A stretch of 64,000 nucleotides of DNA from Trichaptum fuscoviolaceum (taxonomy: Eukaryota; Basidiomycota; Agaricomycetes; Hymenochaetales; Trichaptaceae). Positions 12,406-22,228 of the stretch are shown here, in pieces (position 1 is the stretch's first letter; every line of letters begins with the position of its first letter). The DNA lies in assembly GCA_910574455.1 (NCBI GenBank), contig CAJSYZ010000010.1, positions 1,454,770 to 1,518,769 of the forward strand, given 5' to 3'. Position numbers and translations under genes: made by a program. The notes beneath the pieces were generated by a model, which made no database searches, was not told where the DNA came from, and saw nothing but the letters and a program-made list of their open reading frames with translations.

Positions 12406-14109
12406 CACAGCGGAGTCACGCAAAATCCTGATATCAGCTGGGTGAGAAAACCTGGTTTCCACATAAATTGGGTGTGTGGAAACCAGCATACATCCACGTT
12501 GGAACCACCCATTGAAATTGATGTAGATTACAAGATTGTTAATAATATGCAAGCCAGCCTTTCCTGATATAGATTTTGGACATCAACCCGTGTCTGGAAA
12601 TTATGCGTGGATAATATGGTATGCAGCATATAGCCGGCTGGTTTCCATGTTGCTCAAAATCCATGTTGGATTGACCTGGGTGGCTACAGCTGGAATCCAG
12701 CTATGTCTGGATCATAGCCCATAATAACAGATACCCGTGAAATAAAAAAATCTCTAAGTCCAAACCAACCGGCCCTCAATAAATGCGGTCACGTGTAGTT
12801 GACAACAACTTCTCGTCGTCGCCACCTGTCGTCCTTTGTCCTGCACTCAAACCACTCTGCCGCTCACGCTAGAAAGCAAAAATGGGATGCAGCTAAGAAG
12901 ATGTTATTGCAGTAAGTCAATTCCTTGTTCTTCTTGTATCTGACTTTTATCCTGACACTCTCTTTGATCTCGATCGATCCCGAAGCACGACACCTCTTAA
13001 TCATGGCATTAGTGCTTCTGATATCCCCCTACTCCTTCGTTTGCCATCACTGGTCGTCGTCTTCATGTTCAAGATGCTAATATTGCCTTGTCTTAGACAC
13101 CGGGGATCACCCTCACAAATGTCAGCATTGTGGAGACCAGTTTGAGCAAAGGTAAGCTTTACTGCAAAAGCTTCGATGGTTTGGGCATTTTGACTTACTC
13201 TGGCCTTCGACCGTTGACTTAGTAATGTGAGCTATGCCAACTGTCGACCACTATAGCGCCTAACCGCCGTAAAGGCCAACAGTCTTCTACACACGCAACG
13301 ACTTTGAAGCAGGCTTGCGACCAGTGTTTGATGGCAACTCTGCCGTGCGACGGCGAACCCATGTTGTAAGTACTGTACTAATCACCTGACACTCTGCAAC
13401 GCTGTCCAGGTCAAGAACCGCTGCCTTGCCCAGTTGAGGATGCATATGATGGGAGAAGCCTGGCTGAGGTGAGTCGAACGAGTATGTGCAATTGCAGTTT
13501 TATCAAGGGCTGACATGGCTATAAACACAGAAACCGACAGAAGTATCAACCGACGGCAATTCCAGCAATGTCCTTCTCTTGCTTTTGCAGAACCGTCCCA
13601 CTTCGACACCATCCACCTCATCTTCAAGCGAAGCCCTCAGCATCCTCCTCCACTGCATCTGCACACCAATCAGGTGTGCATGTGTGCGAGCCACCTGTTT
13701 CCTTCATAGAGTTTGTCTGAGAGCACAATGTGAGCGAGTGACATTGAGTCGGGGAAGTGGATGGTAAGAAAGGAGCGGAAAGGCTAAGCTGGTTTGGAGA
13801 GGATATGTTGTCATATAATTAATGTATTCTGTAGAAGGAATGCAATGCTATAGTGTTTTTTGCGAGCATATTGAGCTGGACTGAAAATAAAATGTAAATG
13901 ATAATATAATAAAACATACGGATATTATGTAATGTTCAATTGCCAGGTCTTTTCCAGACACTCTCGCACGAACAGTATGGGAACCAGGCATCACCGTGAC
14001 CTGGTTTCCATATACCTTCTGGGAATGATATGGTTTATATTTAAACTATGTGTCAAAACCAGTACCTCCTTGCGGGTACTGGATCCACATCACGGCTGAC
14101 CTTGCTGTG
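12406..14109. mobile_element. TA-flanked TIR DNA transposon inside WWTM2
   Basis: The left end reads CACAGCGGAGTCA and the right end, reverse-complemented, reads CACAGCAAGGTCA (10 of 13 identical). Each end is flanked by TA (12404-12405 and 14110-14111). A TA target duplication and imperfect TIRs fit the Tc1/mariner/pogo superfamily. Four copies of TGGTTTCCA, in either orientation, are subterminal (12453, 12477, 12639, 14002). No transposase frame is visible. The interior holds a decayed transcription-factor fragment at about 12860-13480. Probably non-autonomous. Confidence 0.7.
12860..13480 (+). pseudogene. Decayed C2H2/Zn2Cys6 transcription-factor fragment carried by the transposon
   Basis: Exon-like pieces read RKQKWDAAKKML (about 12870-12905), then TGDHPHKCQHCGDQFEQ (about 13100-13150), a C2H2-finger start. 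Next comes RRKGQQSSTHATTLKQ joined to ACDQCLMATLPCDGEPM (about 13265-13362), the first half of a Zn2Cys6 cluster. The expected CxxC second half reads LSRT instead, the splice phases do not join cleanly, and stops occur between the pieces. The order of motifs resembles an Agaricomycete protein type that combines a C2H2 finger with a Zn2Cys6 cluster, as I recall it. I infer a captured, intron-containing host gene fragment that has lost function. Confidence 0.5.
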
Positions 14110-16346
14110 TAGAAAACCTGGAGATGATCTTGTTTTCCTGACTGACGCAGATGTTACTTTGCCTAGCTTATGTGAGAAGGTCGAACTATGCATAAGCTTA
14201 CTCAAGGACAAGTATAGGCAAGCTATTGACTCGCGTCAGCTTGTGTTGCCATCAAATCAAACACCTCTCGACATTGTTATTGAAGCGGATGATTTTGAGA
14301 GAAATGATTGTATGTACTACATAGTGGACCATACTTCCCGACACCTACTTTGGCTCCACAAGCACACAGTCTATAACGATATACTAGCAACAGAAGCACA
14401 AGTTGGTGAGCCCATCAATGAAGATAGCCTTTGGGCAATGGCATGGCTAATTGCGCTTCAAGGACATATATTAAAGATTGAATATTATCAGCATCTTTTT
14501 TTCTATCCTCACCATCAACATATGAGTGATGATTTCCTTACTGAAATGCGAGGAATCCTTGTTTGGGGCTTAACTGGTGAGCTTTATATGTGAATTTGAA
14601 CTCTGACTCACGGACAGTCCTTTAGATTCATTAACCTCGGCGGATTCGAAAGTCTTTCTGGATGAAGAGCGTATGATTCAACTTTTTGAAGTGATCGAAC
14701 ATGCAAAAGGTGAATGTCATTCAGTAGCATGCCTCAGCTAGTCAATACTGCTTCTTATATAAAACTTCAAGAGGTAAAGGAAACGGCACCAGCCCATGTC
14801 TTAGCGTCAGCAGGTAGGCTCTTATTCCCCAAGTAAATCGCCCAACTGTTGTCTCTAACTACATGTTAATCTGAACAGCTCGAATTCGCATTATCTTGGG
14901 TTTGAGTGCTTGTCATTTTTGGTCAACTTGAATGTACTGACGTTAACATACAGAATGGGAGCAGTTTAATAACTATAGTGGTTTGCCATTTGCCCGCCTA
15001 TACCGAGCTCAGAGTGTTCGAGAACATGTTGGAGGAGGACCTGAAGCACCCTCTCTAATCTTCCGAATTGTATCTCTGCTCCTTCTCAAAATACCAAGAA
15101 CGTATTGCCGCACTCTTGATGGGATTTATGTCGACAACTTTGTCTTCCCAACGCCTTTCCGAAAGTTTGTTGAGGCATTGACAACAGAATGGCAGCAAGA
15201 TGTCATAAACGTGAGTTATTCAGTCAATAATCATTTTGTTGCCACCACTTACATATGCGTCCAATGTATAGGCAGCCGTTCTGTTCACTGCAAATATTGC
15301 ATTTCTGGCTATTCCCTCCCTCCTTCCTTCCAATACCGGAGATATAAATGCAGCGGCGGCTGCGAGCATAATCTCGATCATCCTGTCTTTCAGCAGCATA
15401 ATATTTGGACAACTCCTGAATAAGAAGATCGGAAGGATGGCGGACGATTCTGGTTTTGAGCTTGTAAGTACCTATTCCCATGTCCAAGTTTAAATGAAGC
15501 GTAATGGTCCTCACATACTATGTCATATAGGCAAATTATTTCGAAGAGAAAGGGCTTTCAACGTTGGCTGTGATGTACAGTCTGCCATATGCACTAATGA
15601 TTTGGGGGTTTGTCTTCGTGTTTTATCCCAACTCCCTTCGTCTGATGGTTCGTAATACAGGGCTGTTGCCTTCACATTGGGTGTTTTCTTGTTCACCTTC
15701 CGAAATTTCAAGGTGAACGCTCAAACAACCGTCATCATAGCCTTTCTCGTTGGTACTATCCTTCTCTGCCTCTGGATTGTCTTCGAGATATCAGTAAAAG
15801 AAATGCTCAAAAAGATGAGGTTGATATCAGAAGAGAACAAGGAACTAGCACCAAACATCATCAAAGGCAAGGGCACACTGAGCTTTGCTATGGTTGCCAG
15901 GAGGCAGGGTTTGAATGAGGAAGTTGTCGAGCCACCGAATCTTGATGGAGTTGGACAACAGACGATGTCACACCTGCAAGCTTTGGTCTAGATTCCGAGT
16001 CCCGAGCAATGCCTCTGGGCGTATGGTCAGTATTTGGCATTACTCTGTTCGAAATTGAAGGTTTAATGTCCCTATTTGCTTTCCAGTGGTCCATGATCTT
16101 GCGTTTTTTAGGTCTATGCTTCTCTATGTAAGAATGCATGTGTTGTATACAATTCCTTCTGTTTTATTAAGATTATTTCATGCACTATGCAAAGTTCAAC
16201 ACCCTCCACAAGCTGCCCTACTAGCGCCCTCTGCTACGAGTCCAATACCATTTGAGATTGATCACTTTCAAACGCTATTGCACAAAGAACAGTTTGATCC
16301 TTCCTCAACGAAAGCATTCCCTTTTGTATGCTAACTCTATCTCTAG

Positions 16347-18257
16347 GCGGGCCAGTCGGCTCTAGTGTCCAAACGATACTAACATTTGCCCAGATGGCCG
16401 TTGAGTTGCTTGGAGATGATGTCGATTTGATTGGCTTCAACACGCGAGGTTAGGAATCTGCATATAAAAGCTTCAGTACAGTACTGACATCATTCCGCAG
16501 GCATTGGCTTCACAACGCCTGGAATGTTCACCTTCCCGACCGAACCAGAAGAGGCGAACGTCGCCACGAACTTCCAAAATGCCGCAAATGAAACGAGCGG
16601 GTCATTGGGAGCGGTATACACATACGCACAGATCATTGAGAAAGTCGCAAAGACACGCATTCCTGACGTAGCACAACAAGTGGCAACACCGACTGTTGCG
16701 AGAGACATGCTGAGTATAGTGAAAGCGTTCGGACAGGATAAGTTGCAATGCTGGGGCTTTTCGTAGGTCGTACAATAAGCGAAAATTCTTCCCAAATTGA
16801 TCATTCTCTTTAGTTACGGGTCGGTGATAGGCGCTACGTGAGTATCCTTCATTACTGACCGTTGTGAGAGAATCCAAGGATTTTATGCCTGTTTCGCCAG
16901 ATTTGCAGCCATGTTTCCGGTGAAGCGATTGATTTATTTCATTTGTAAATTTCAGATTTCCGGGAATATAGGACAAGGTTGGACGCCTCATCATCGACAG
17001 TGTGGTTGATTCCGAAGTCTGGTATAAGGGTAAATTGCACCTCTGTCTTGCGTATTCGTTGAAGCTAATGAATACCTTTGCTTAGGACAATATGCGCACG
17101 AGCTACAAGACACCGACAAAGCTCTCTTCGCGGTCTATCAAGCCTGTGTGGATGCCGGACCGTCTGTATGCCCCATCTATGAGTCAAGCACCGACAAGAT
17201 CAGCGCACGCATCAACTCGCTTCTTACATCCTTAAAGATCGAACCCATCAGCTTCATAGCGAAGCTTCCGGGGAGTACGGATCACTCGATTACTCCGCCG
17301 CAAAGGGCGCGATTTTCAACGTCTTATATATGCCACATCAATTCGGCGCCGCTCTCACCTTTGCCGTGGCCGCGGCGGAGCAAGGCGAGGGACAGTCCCT
17401 TTTCGATTTGTGAACCTGGTGTCGAAGAGCAGCGATTTCGTGTGCGATTGCTCTGTAGCCCCGTCGACAACATTCGCGGACGGCGTTGAGAATGTAGTGG
17501 CGATTCGGTGCGGCGATTCGGGCCCGTCAAATGCGACTCTCGACGATATGAGAAACGTGTCTGCGGAGATGGCGAGAGACTCGCAGTTTGCAGAGATGTG
17601 GTCCGCATACGTGGGCTGCTTGTAAGTCCTTCTAATGTTGTTTCTAAAAGACATAATGTATGACAAAAATGTTTTTGTAACAGAGGTTGGAAGATAACTG
17701 CCAAGGAACGCTTCACAGGCTAGTATTTCAATCTAATATGCGCCAAATCCTATATTATCGCTGACGCAAAAGGCTTCGACTTGCACAGGTAGCTTCAATA
17801 CGAACACTAGCTTCCCTATTCTTTTAATCGGAAATACCGCGGGTAGGAGAATTAAATAATGAAATGAAACGGGCTAACATGAAGTTGCTACAGACCCAGT
17901 TACGCCTATAGCCGGGCAAGTCCTGCTCGGAGATGTGCTCAAAAGACGAGTCGTGACATAGGATGCTTTGTTGCAGTGCTCGGAAGATGTCCAAGTTACT
18001 CAATGGCTCCGTGTTACGCACACAAGACTCTCCCGGGGTAAGAACTCCTGAACCTCATACGTTAATTGAATTTACGAACATTCCAATGCTTATTATTCTG
18101 ACTTCAGCACACTTCCATATCCGCTACGTCGAATTGCACCTTGAGTGCCGTCCGAGAGTATTTCCGAGATGGCATTCTACCGGGGAACGGGACCGTCTGC
18201 AGCGTCGAGAGCTCCATATTTGGAGCAAATAATAACGGCGCAGCTTCTGGAGCTTAA
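16347..18257 (+). pseudogene. TAP-like alpha/beta-hydrolase (S33 peptidase family), truncated and frameshifted
   Basis: Related to tripeptidyl-aminopeptidase-like secreted hydrolases. Recognisable blocks are GGPVGSS (the oxyanion region, at 16346), LIGFNTRGIGFTTPGMF, nucleophile elbow CWGFSYGSVIGATFAAMFP (about 16750-16930), GRLIIDSVVDSEVWYKGQY, the cap domain, and a C-terminal TAP block with TADPVTPIAGARKMS, TQDSPGHTSIS and REYFRDGILPGNGTVC. The N-terminal exons expected before GGPVG are not found. Two apparent single-base losses break the frame, at about 17253 and 17408. Two introns would need GC donors (at about 17716 and 17909). Truncation plus frameshifts point to a pseudogene; sequencing errors cannot be excluded. 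Confidence 0.65.
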
Positions 18258-19307
18258 TGAACATTATTTAGTGTGCAATACTTATCCTGCTAATCTGAGT
18301 TTTGCATAGTATATACATGTATGTTCCCTTACTCCCACTGGGAGTAAAGGGCACTGTATCCCCTAAATTACCGTGGGATACCTGCAGATTTGCACCTCCC
18401 CTAAACTGCCACTGGCACTGGCATGCGTTACCAAATATGCCAGTAAGCGCGGAGAACACAAATGCAAGGAAATGGGAGTAAGGGATCTGCCGGCAAAGCT
18501 CGGCCCGTTATCTAGTATATAATCCGCGACGAATAGTAGCCAATATTTGGTAGTATGAATACATACGAATGACTTTCAGGAACGTATTCTATGCAAGCTA
18601 TAGGCATTATTTATCTCTGCCATGAGTACACAGTGGTCGACCGGACCATGGCGTAAAGTTGTAGACCAGCTTTGAAAGCTGAGACGGCCCCTGAGACTGA
18701 GTCCTTGTACATAGGTCCTTGTATATTAGTAATATGTGCATGATCGGGGTTGGAGTTCAAGTTCGCACACTCAGGCTCAGGATTCGCGCAGCCGGGCTGC
18801 CGAGTACCCACTTGAAATTTCTTTTCATCCACTACCACTACCATAGTTCTATGGCTCTTTAAATTGACTACGTCCTGGAGCTTGCACCGCCTGCTCAACT
18901 TGAAAGAACAGCAGGATATCTGAAAGGACAGCCAAGGTCTTGACTGATCCTTTGTTGTCTTGACCTGGCACGACTTGTCCTCGACAACGAATACTTGCTA
19001 ACTTGCAGGCTGCAGTCTTGCTCGTTCTAGAGTCATTCACAAGATACCACTGGATCTCTGGAGCTGGAGTGTTGAACCGTGCACAAGCCGTAGTGAGGGC
19101 TTCCACCATTCTACATTGGTTAAACAGTTGGAGCCGCTCGTCGTGTCCTTGTCAATGTTTTATTGATACACAAATTACAGGTATGCAAGCTTTTCGTACA
19201 ATTATATATTCATTTGAGGGTGACACTAATAGCCCTCCTTTCCGCAGCTGTAGCCGAATCAAAACCGACCTGTCCCTGTCTTTCAAAGTTTGGCGTTCAA
19301 CAAAGAA
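18258..19307. other. Intergenic, no gene seen
   Basis: No coherent frame. A short inverted repeat (ACTCCCACTGGGAGT) lies near 18329, and the tail of the next minus-strand gene begins at 19308. Confidence 0.45.
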
Positions 19308-20844
19308 TCAGCTGAAAAGTTTCATTTCGCTTACCCCACGCCCATCATTATCTGCGCTCACCCCGTGCTTCGCGCCCGTCCCGCTATTCTTCTGTGCCGC
19401 TCGTTCGCGCAAGGAATCAGCCTCCTGAACGAGCTCCTGTGCGTGCGTGACATTGCGCAGCGCCTCGCCCTTCGCCTCCTTCTCGAGTCCCTTTGCCCGC
19501 ATCGTGTCGTTGCTCAGTAACATCCCGGCGGCCTGTTGGAGTTTTCCGGTGATGATGGAACTTGTTCCTGTACCCGATCCCGTACCAGTAGACCCAGCTG
19601 TGGTTTGACCGTGGTGGCCAGTGCCTGTGGTAGGACCGGTTCCCGTACCTTGACCTGCACCAAAGCTGGTCGGATGGGCTCCGGGCGCTTGGTTCCCGGC
19701 TTCGGAAGCAAAATTAGCGCCCGTGTCAACACCTCGCGTTCCCGTTCCCGTTCCCGTATCATATCCACCCCCACCTCCTTGAATGCCAGCACCAAGTCCA
19801 CCATTTGCACCGAGAGCCGGGTTCACACCATCATGAGCACCTCCAGTCTGCAAACCACCGGTGCCGCGCATCCGATTTTGCTGAGGGTGCATCTCGCCGC
19901 CTGCATGTTTGACTTGTACGCCATGTTGATCGAATGAGCCGTCAGGAATAGTGTTAACGCCAGTACCTGCGCCGCCGCCGACGCCAGTCTGCGCTCCATC
20001 GCGACCGGCGAAGTCGCGCTCGAGTTGTCGCTGATCGCCGTTGTTATGCAGGCCATCACCGTGTCCGCCTCGCTCGTGATGCGCAATGCCCGCCGCCGCA
20101 CCTGTTGCCGCGCCCGCTTCTGCTGCATGTCGGCCGGTATGGTGACCGGTCGTGTTACCGGCGTTATCGGAATATCCCTGCTGAGGATTATTAGGAGAGG
20201 CACCATTTGTGACACCCATTCCACCATCCCATCCTCCTTGGGCCGGACCACCTCGCTCCCGTTCCTCTTGACGCATAGCCATACTCGCGTTATTCCCGCC
20301 GTCCCATCCTCCCCTTTGGTTGTGCATCCCTCGGCCAGTGCCATCCCCCACGACCTCCTCGCGCCTCTGAACTCCCTGTAAAGGTACGTTATTACGATCT
20401 CCTCCCGGAATGGCGGATCCGTCATTGGCGCCTCTGGCATGTCTCCCGTGACCGTCGAAGGCCCCAGCGCCGCCGCCTCCGGCCATAGGTACCCCATCGT
20501 CACAACCCGCGAGCCCTTGTCTCTCAGTCGTCGGAAATGCCTGATCACCGTCATTCTGCGACGACGCTCGGCCGCTTTGTTGCCCTACGCCGGCTCCGGT
20601 CTGTGGATCGAGTCCGCGACTTGCATTATAATGCTGTTGAGGGTGCAACGCTGGCCCTGGTGCACTAAGGGCGTCGGGCCCTTGTGCTCTACCGCCTTCG
20701 TTCTGCCTGAAATCTTGCGTGCCATTGATTGAATCCGGTTGTCCGATATTGTGTCGCTCCGGATTGGGGTTAAGCTAAGAGGAATGTGAGCGTGATTCTA
20801 TTTAAGAATGCAGTGCCCCTTACCTTCTGTTTGATTTGCTGCAT
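19308..20844 (-). CDS. Class A CsbD-like glycine-rich protein 2
   Basis: Paralogue of the gene at 8681-10051. It has the same 21-nt first exon (20824-20844, MQQIKQK), the same intron position, and a second exon (19308-20774) starting LNPNPERHNIGQPD; about 495 residues. The body is Gly/Gln/His-rich, with a shared block GHHTGRHAAEAGAATGAAAG that is also present in copy 1. The C-terminal CsbD-like region reads IITGKLQQAAGMLLSNDT, MRAKGLEKEAKGEALRN and ELVQEADSLRERAAQKN. Likely a soluble, disordered stress protectant; function inferred only. Followed downstream in transcription by nothing on the same strand for 1 kb. Confidence 0.7.
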
Positions 20845-21268
20845 TGTTCGATACAATGGATGCTGAAAGATATAAGTGAGTTAAACAAGTGAATACTCTG
20901 AATGTCTTTATAATCCTTGAGAGATGAACCTCTTTTCTTAGCACACACATATTTATGTCATGCATGACGAATAACTGGAGTAGGTCTAGCTTAACGGGTG
21001 GATCGACCAACGTATTAGTTGGTGGGTTTATTCGTGTCTCTCGGAGCTCAATTTGATGCATCTCATACAGCTACTTTTGTAGACTCCATCATCATTTCAG
21101 AGGCTCAGTACATCGGTCACTTGACCAAAGGATAGCAACAGGCATATTTCATCATCGATTGAGCGAGAACAAACTTAAAGAATACAACTCGAAATTCGTT
21201 TGGTTTAGAGCAGCAATCATTGACATTGTTTTTCCATAGACAACCTTGAGTTTTTTTTGGCATAATAC
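20845..21268. other. Promoter region of CsbD-like 2
   Basis: No gene. It contains the palindrome at 20957 and the TATTCGTGTCTC motif at 21029-21040, both shared with the paralogue's promoter. Confidence 0.45.
20957..20968. promoter_or_regulatory. Palindrome GTCATGCATGAC upstream of CsbD-like 2
   Basis: Identical to the 12-mer at 10172-10183 and at nearly the same distance from the ATG (113 versus 121 bp). The second shared motif lies about 70-90 bp further upstream in both promoters. Confidence 0.5.
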
Positions 21269-21901
21269 CTACGGATTATATGCCTTCGCAATCTGCCTTG
21301 CTTCCTCTCCTCGCTCTTCTTTCTGACGTCCTTTCTCCTTCATATTCTCGCTCCCTAATAAGGCACCTGCGGCTTGCTGGAGTCGACCCCCTATGACGTC
21401 ACCTCTCCCACTCCCAGGCGCCTTTGAAGTCGTTGGAATCGCTGCGCCCCCAGCGCCGCTGCCTACGCCCGTGCCCAGCGCATCGGGATGGTACTGCTGC
21501 TGTCCGTCGTATGCGTAGTGGACGCTCGACTGCGCCAGAGGCTGTGGGCGCACTTCGGGGTGGACGTGTGCATGATGTTGCGCGTCGTGGGCTCCGACGC
21601 CGAAGTCAGAGTGTGCGCCAGGCGGAGGTGTACGGTGTGTGTCGAGCGCGGCATTCGAAGGGTTGCCCGCCATCCCAGCTGTGTGGGCTGCTCGAGTACC
21701 GACCCCGCCACCAGAGCCTGTACCGGCTGACCCGCCGTGCGCGCCGCCAAGATGTGCGTGTCGACCGACAGCGTTCAGACCAATACCTGGTGCGTTGGAC
21801 TGTTGGCTTTGTCTCTCGGGTACTGTTACTGTCGTGCGAGACTCAGCAGAGGGTGCGTTCATTCGATTCACGTTTGCTGTCTGTGCGTTCGTTGGATGCA
21901 T
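21269..21901 (-). CDS. Class A CsbD-like protein 3, short
   Basis: Single-exon frame of 210 residues, Gly/Ala/His-rich, with a C-terminal CsbD-like segment GRGDVIGGRLQQAAGALLG then SENMKEKGRQKEERGEEARQ. It lies immediately upstream of class A copy 2 in the same orientation. It lacks the MQQIKQK micro-exon and shares little of the middle region, so it is a diverged or shortened copy. The start MHPTNAQTANVN is the first ATG of the frame; an upstream exon cannot be excluded. Confidence 0.55.
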   Translation of the reverse strand: MHPTNAQTANVNRMNAPSAESRTTVTVPERQSQQSNAPGIGLNAVGRHAHLGGAHGGSAGTGSGGGVGTRAAHTAGMAGNPSNAALDTHRTPPPGAHSDFGVGAHDAQHHAHVHPEVRPQPLAQSSVHYAYDGQQQYHPDALGTGVGSGAGGAAIPTTSKAPGSGRGDVIGGRLQQAAGALLGSENMKEKGRQKEERGEEARQIAKAYNP

Positions 21902-22228
21902 GTTTTCATTCGAGCTCAGCTGCAGCGGTGATGCCGTTCAAATGGATATGAGACAGCGTAGGCACTCGCGTGTATATCTGACTTATTATTGTAGACGATG
22001 GGGCAATTACTGTGCGTGGGATATGTCTTCAAATATAATGCTTTTTGAAATAGAGTTTGTCTAACTGATGACATAGTGCAACTCCACTGCAGTGAGGAAC
22101 ATCAGGTCGTGCATCATCGAGCGAGTGAATCAGTTGGCAATCATACAAGTACACACAGCAGCCCGGTACACATGAGTAAATATGTAGCTAACGAAATCCA
22201 ACATATCTTATCGCGTACAAATTGAAAT

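Larger units (their letters stand above)
11698..15991 (+). pseudogene. WWTM2: family member interrupted by a 1.7-kb transposon
   Basis: The coding parts match WWTM3-5 closely. The N-terminus is MASSRIVQILLRALLELLKK, exon 1 ends NLRRYNRIVRV, and the HPEG exon reads GWLTCVHPEGALYY up to 12405. The reading resumes at 14112 with RKPGDDLVFLTDADV, then MYYIVDHTSRHLLWL, YYQHLFFYPHHQHMSDDF, NNYSGLPFARL, four membrane segments (about 15270-15420 and 15660-15790), MYSLPYALMIWG, and a stop at 15989-15991. Taking out 12406-14109 plus one TA restores an unbroken exon, so the insertion looks recent. All other exons and splice sites read intact. It may be a null allele unless the element is spliced out. The start was chosen to match paralogues; an upstream in-frame ATG exists at 11593. 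Confidence 0.75.

Noticed and set aside
12881..13760. Functional transcription-factor gene inside the transposon
   Set aside because: Exon phases do not join, stops intervene and the second zinc CxxC is missing, so I call it a relic.
21424..21951. 175-codon plus-strand frame
   Set aside because: Antisense to class A CsbD-like protein 3 and without motif.
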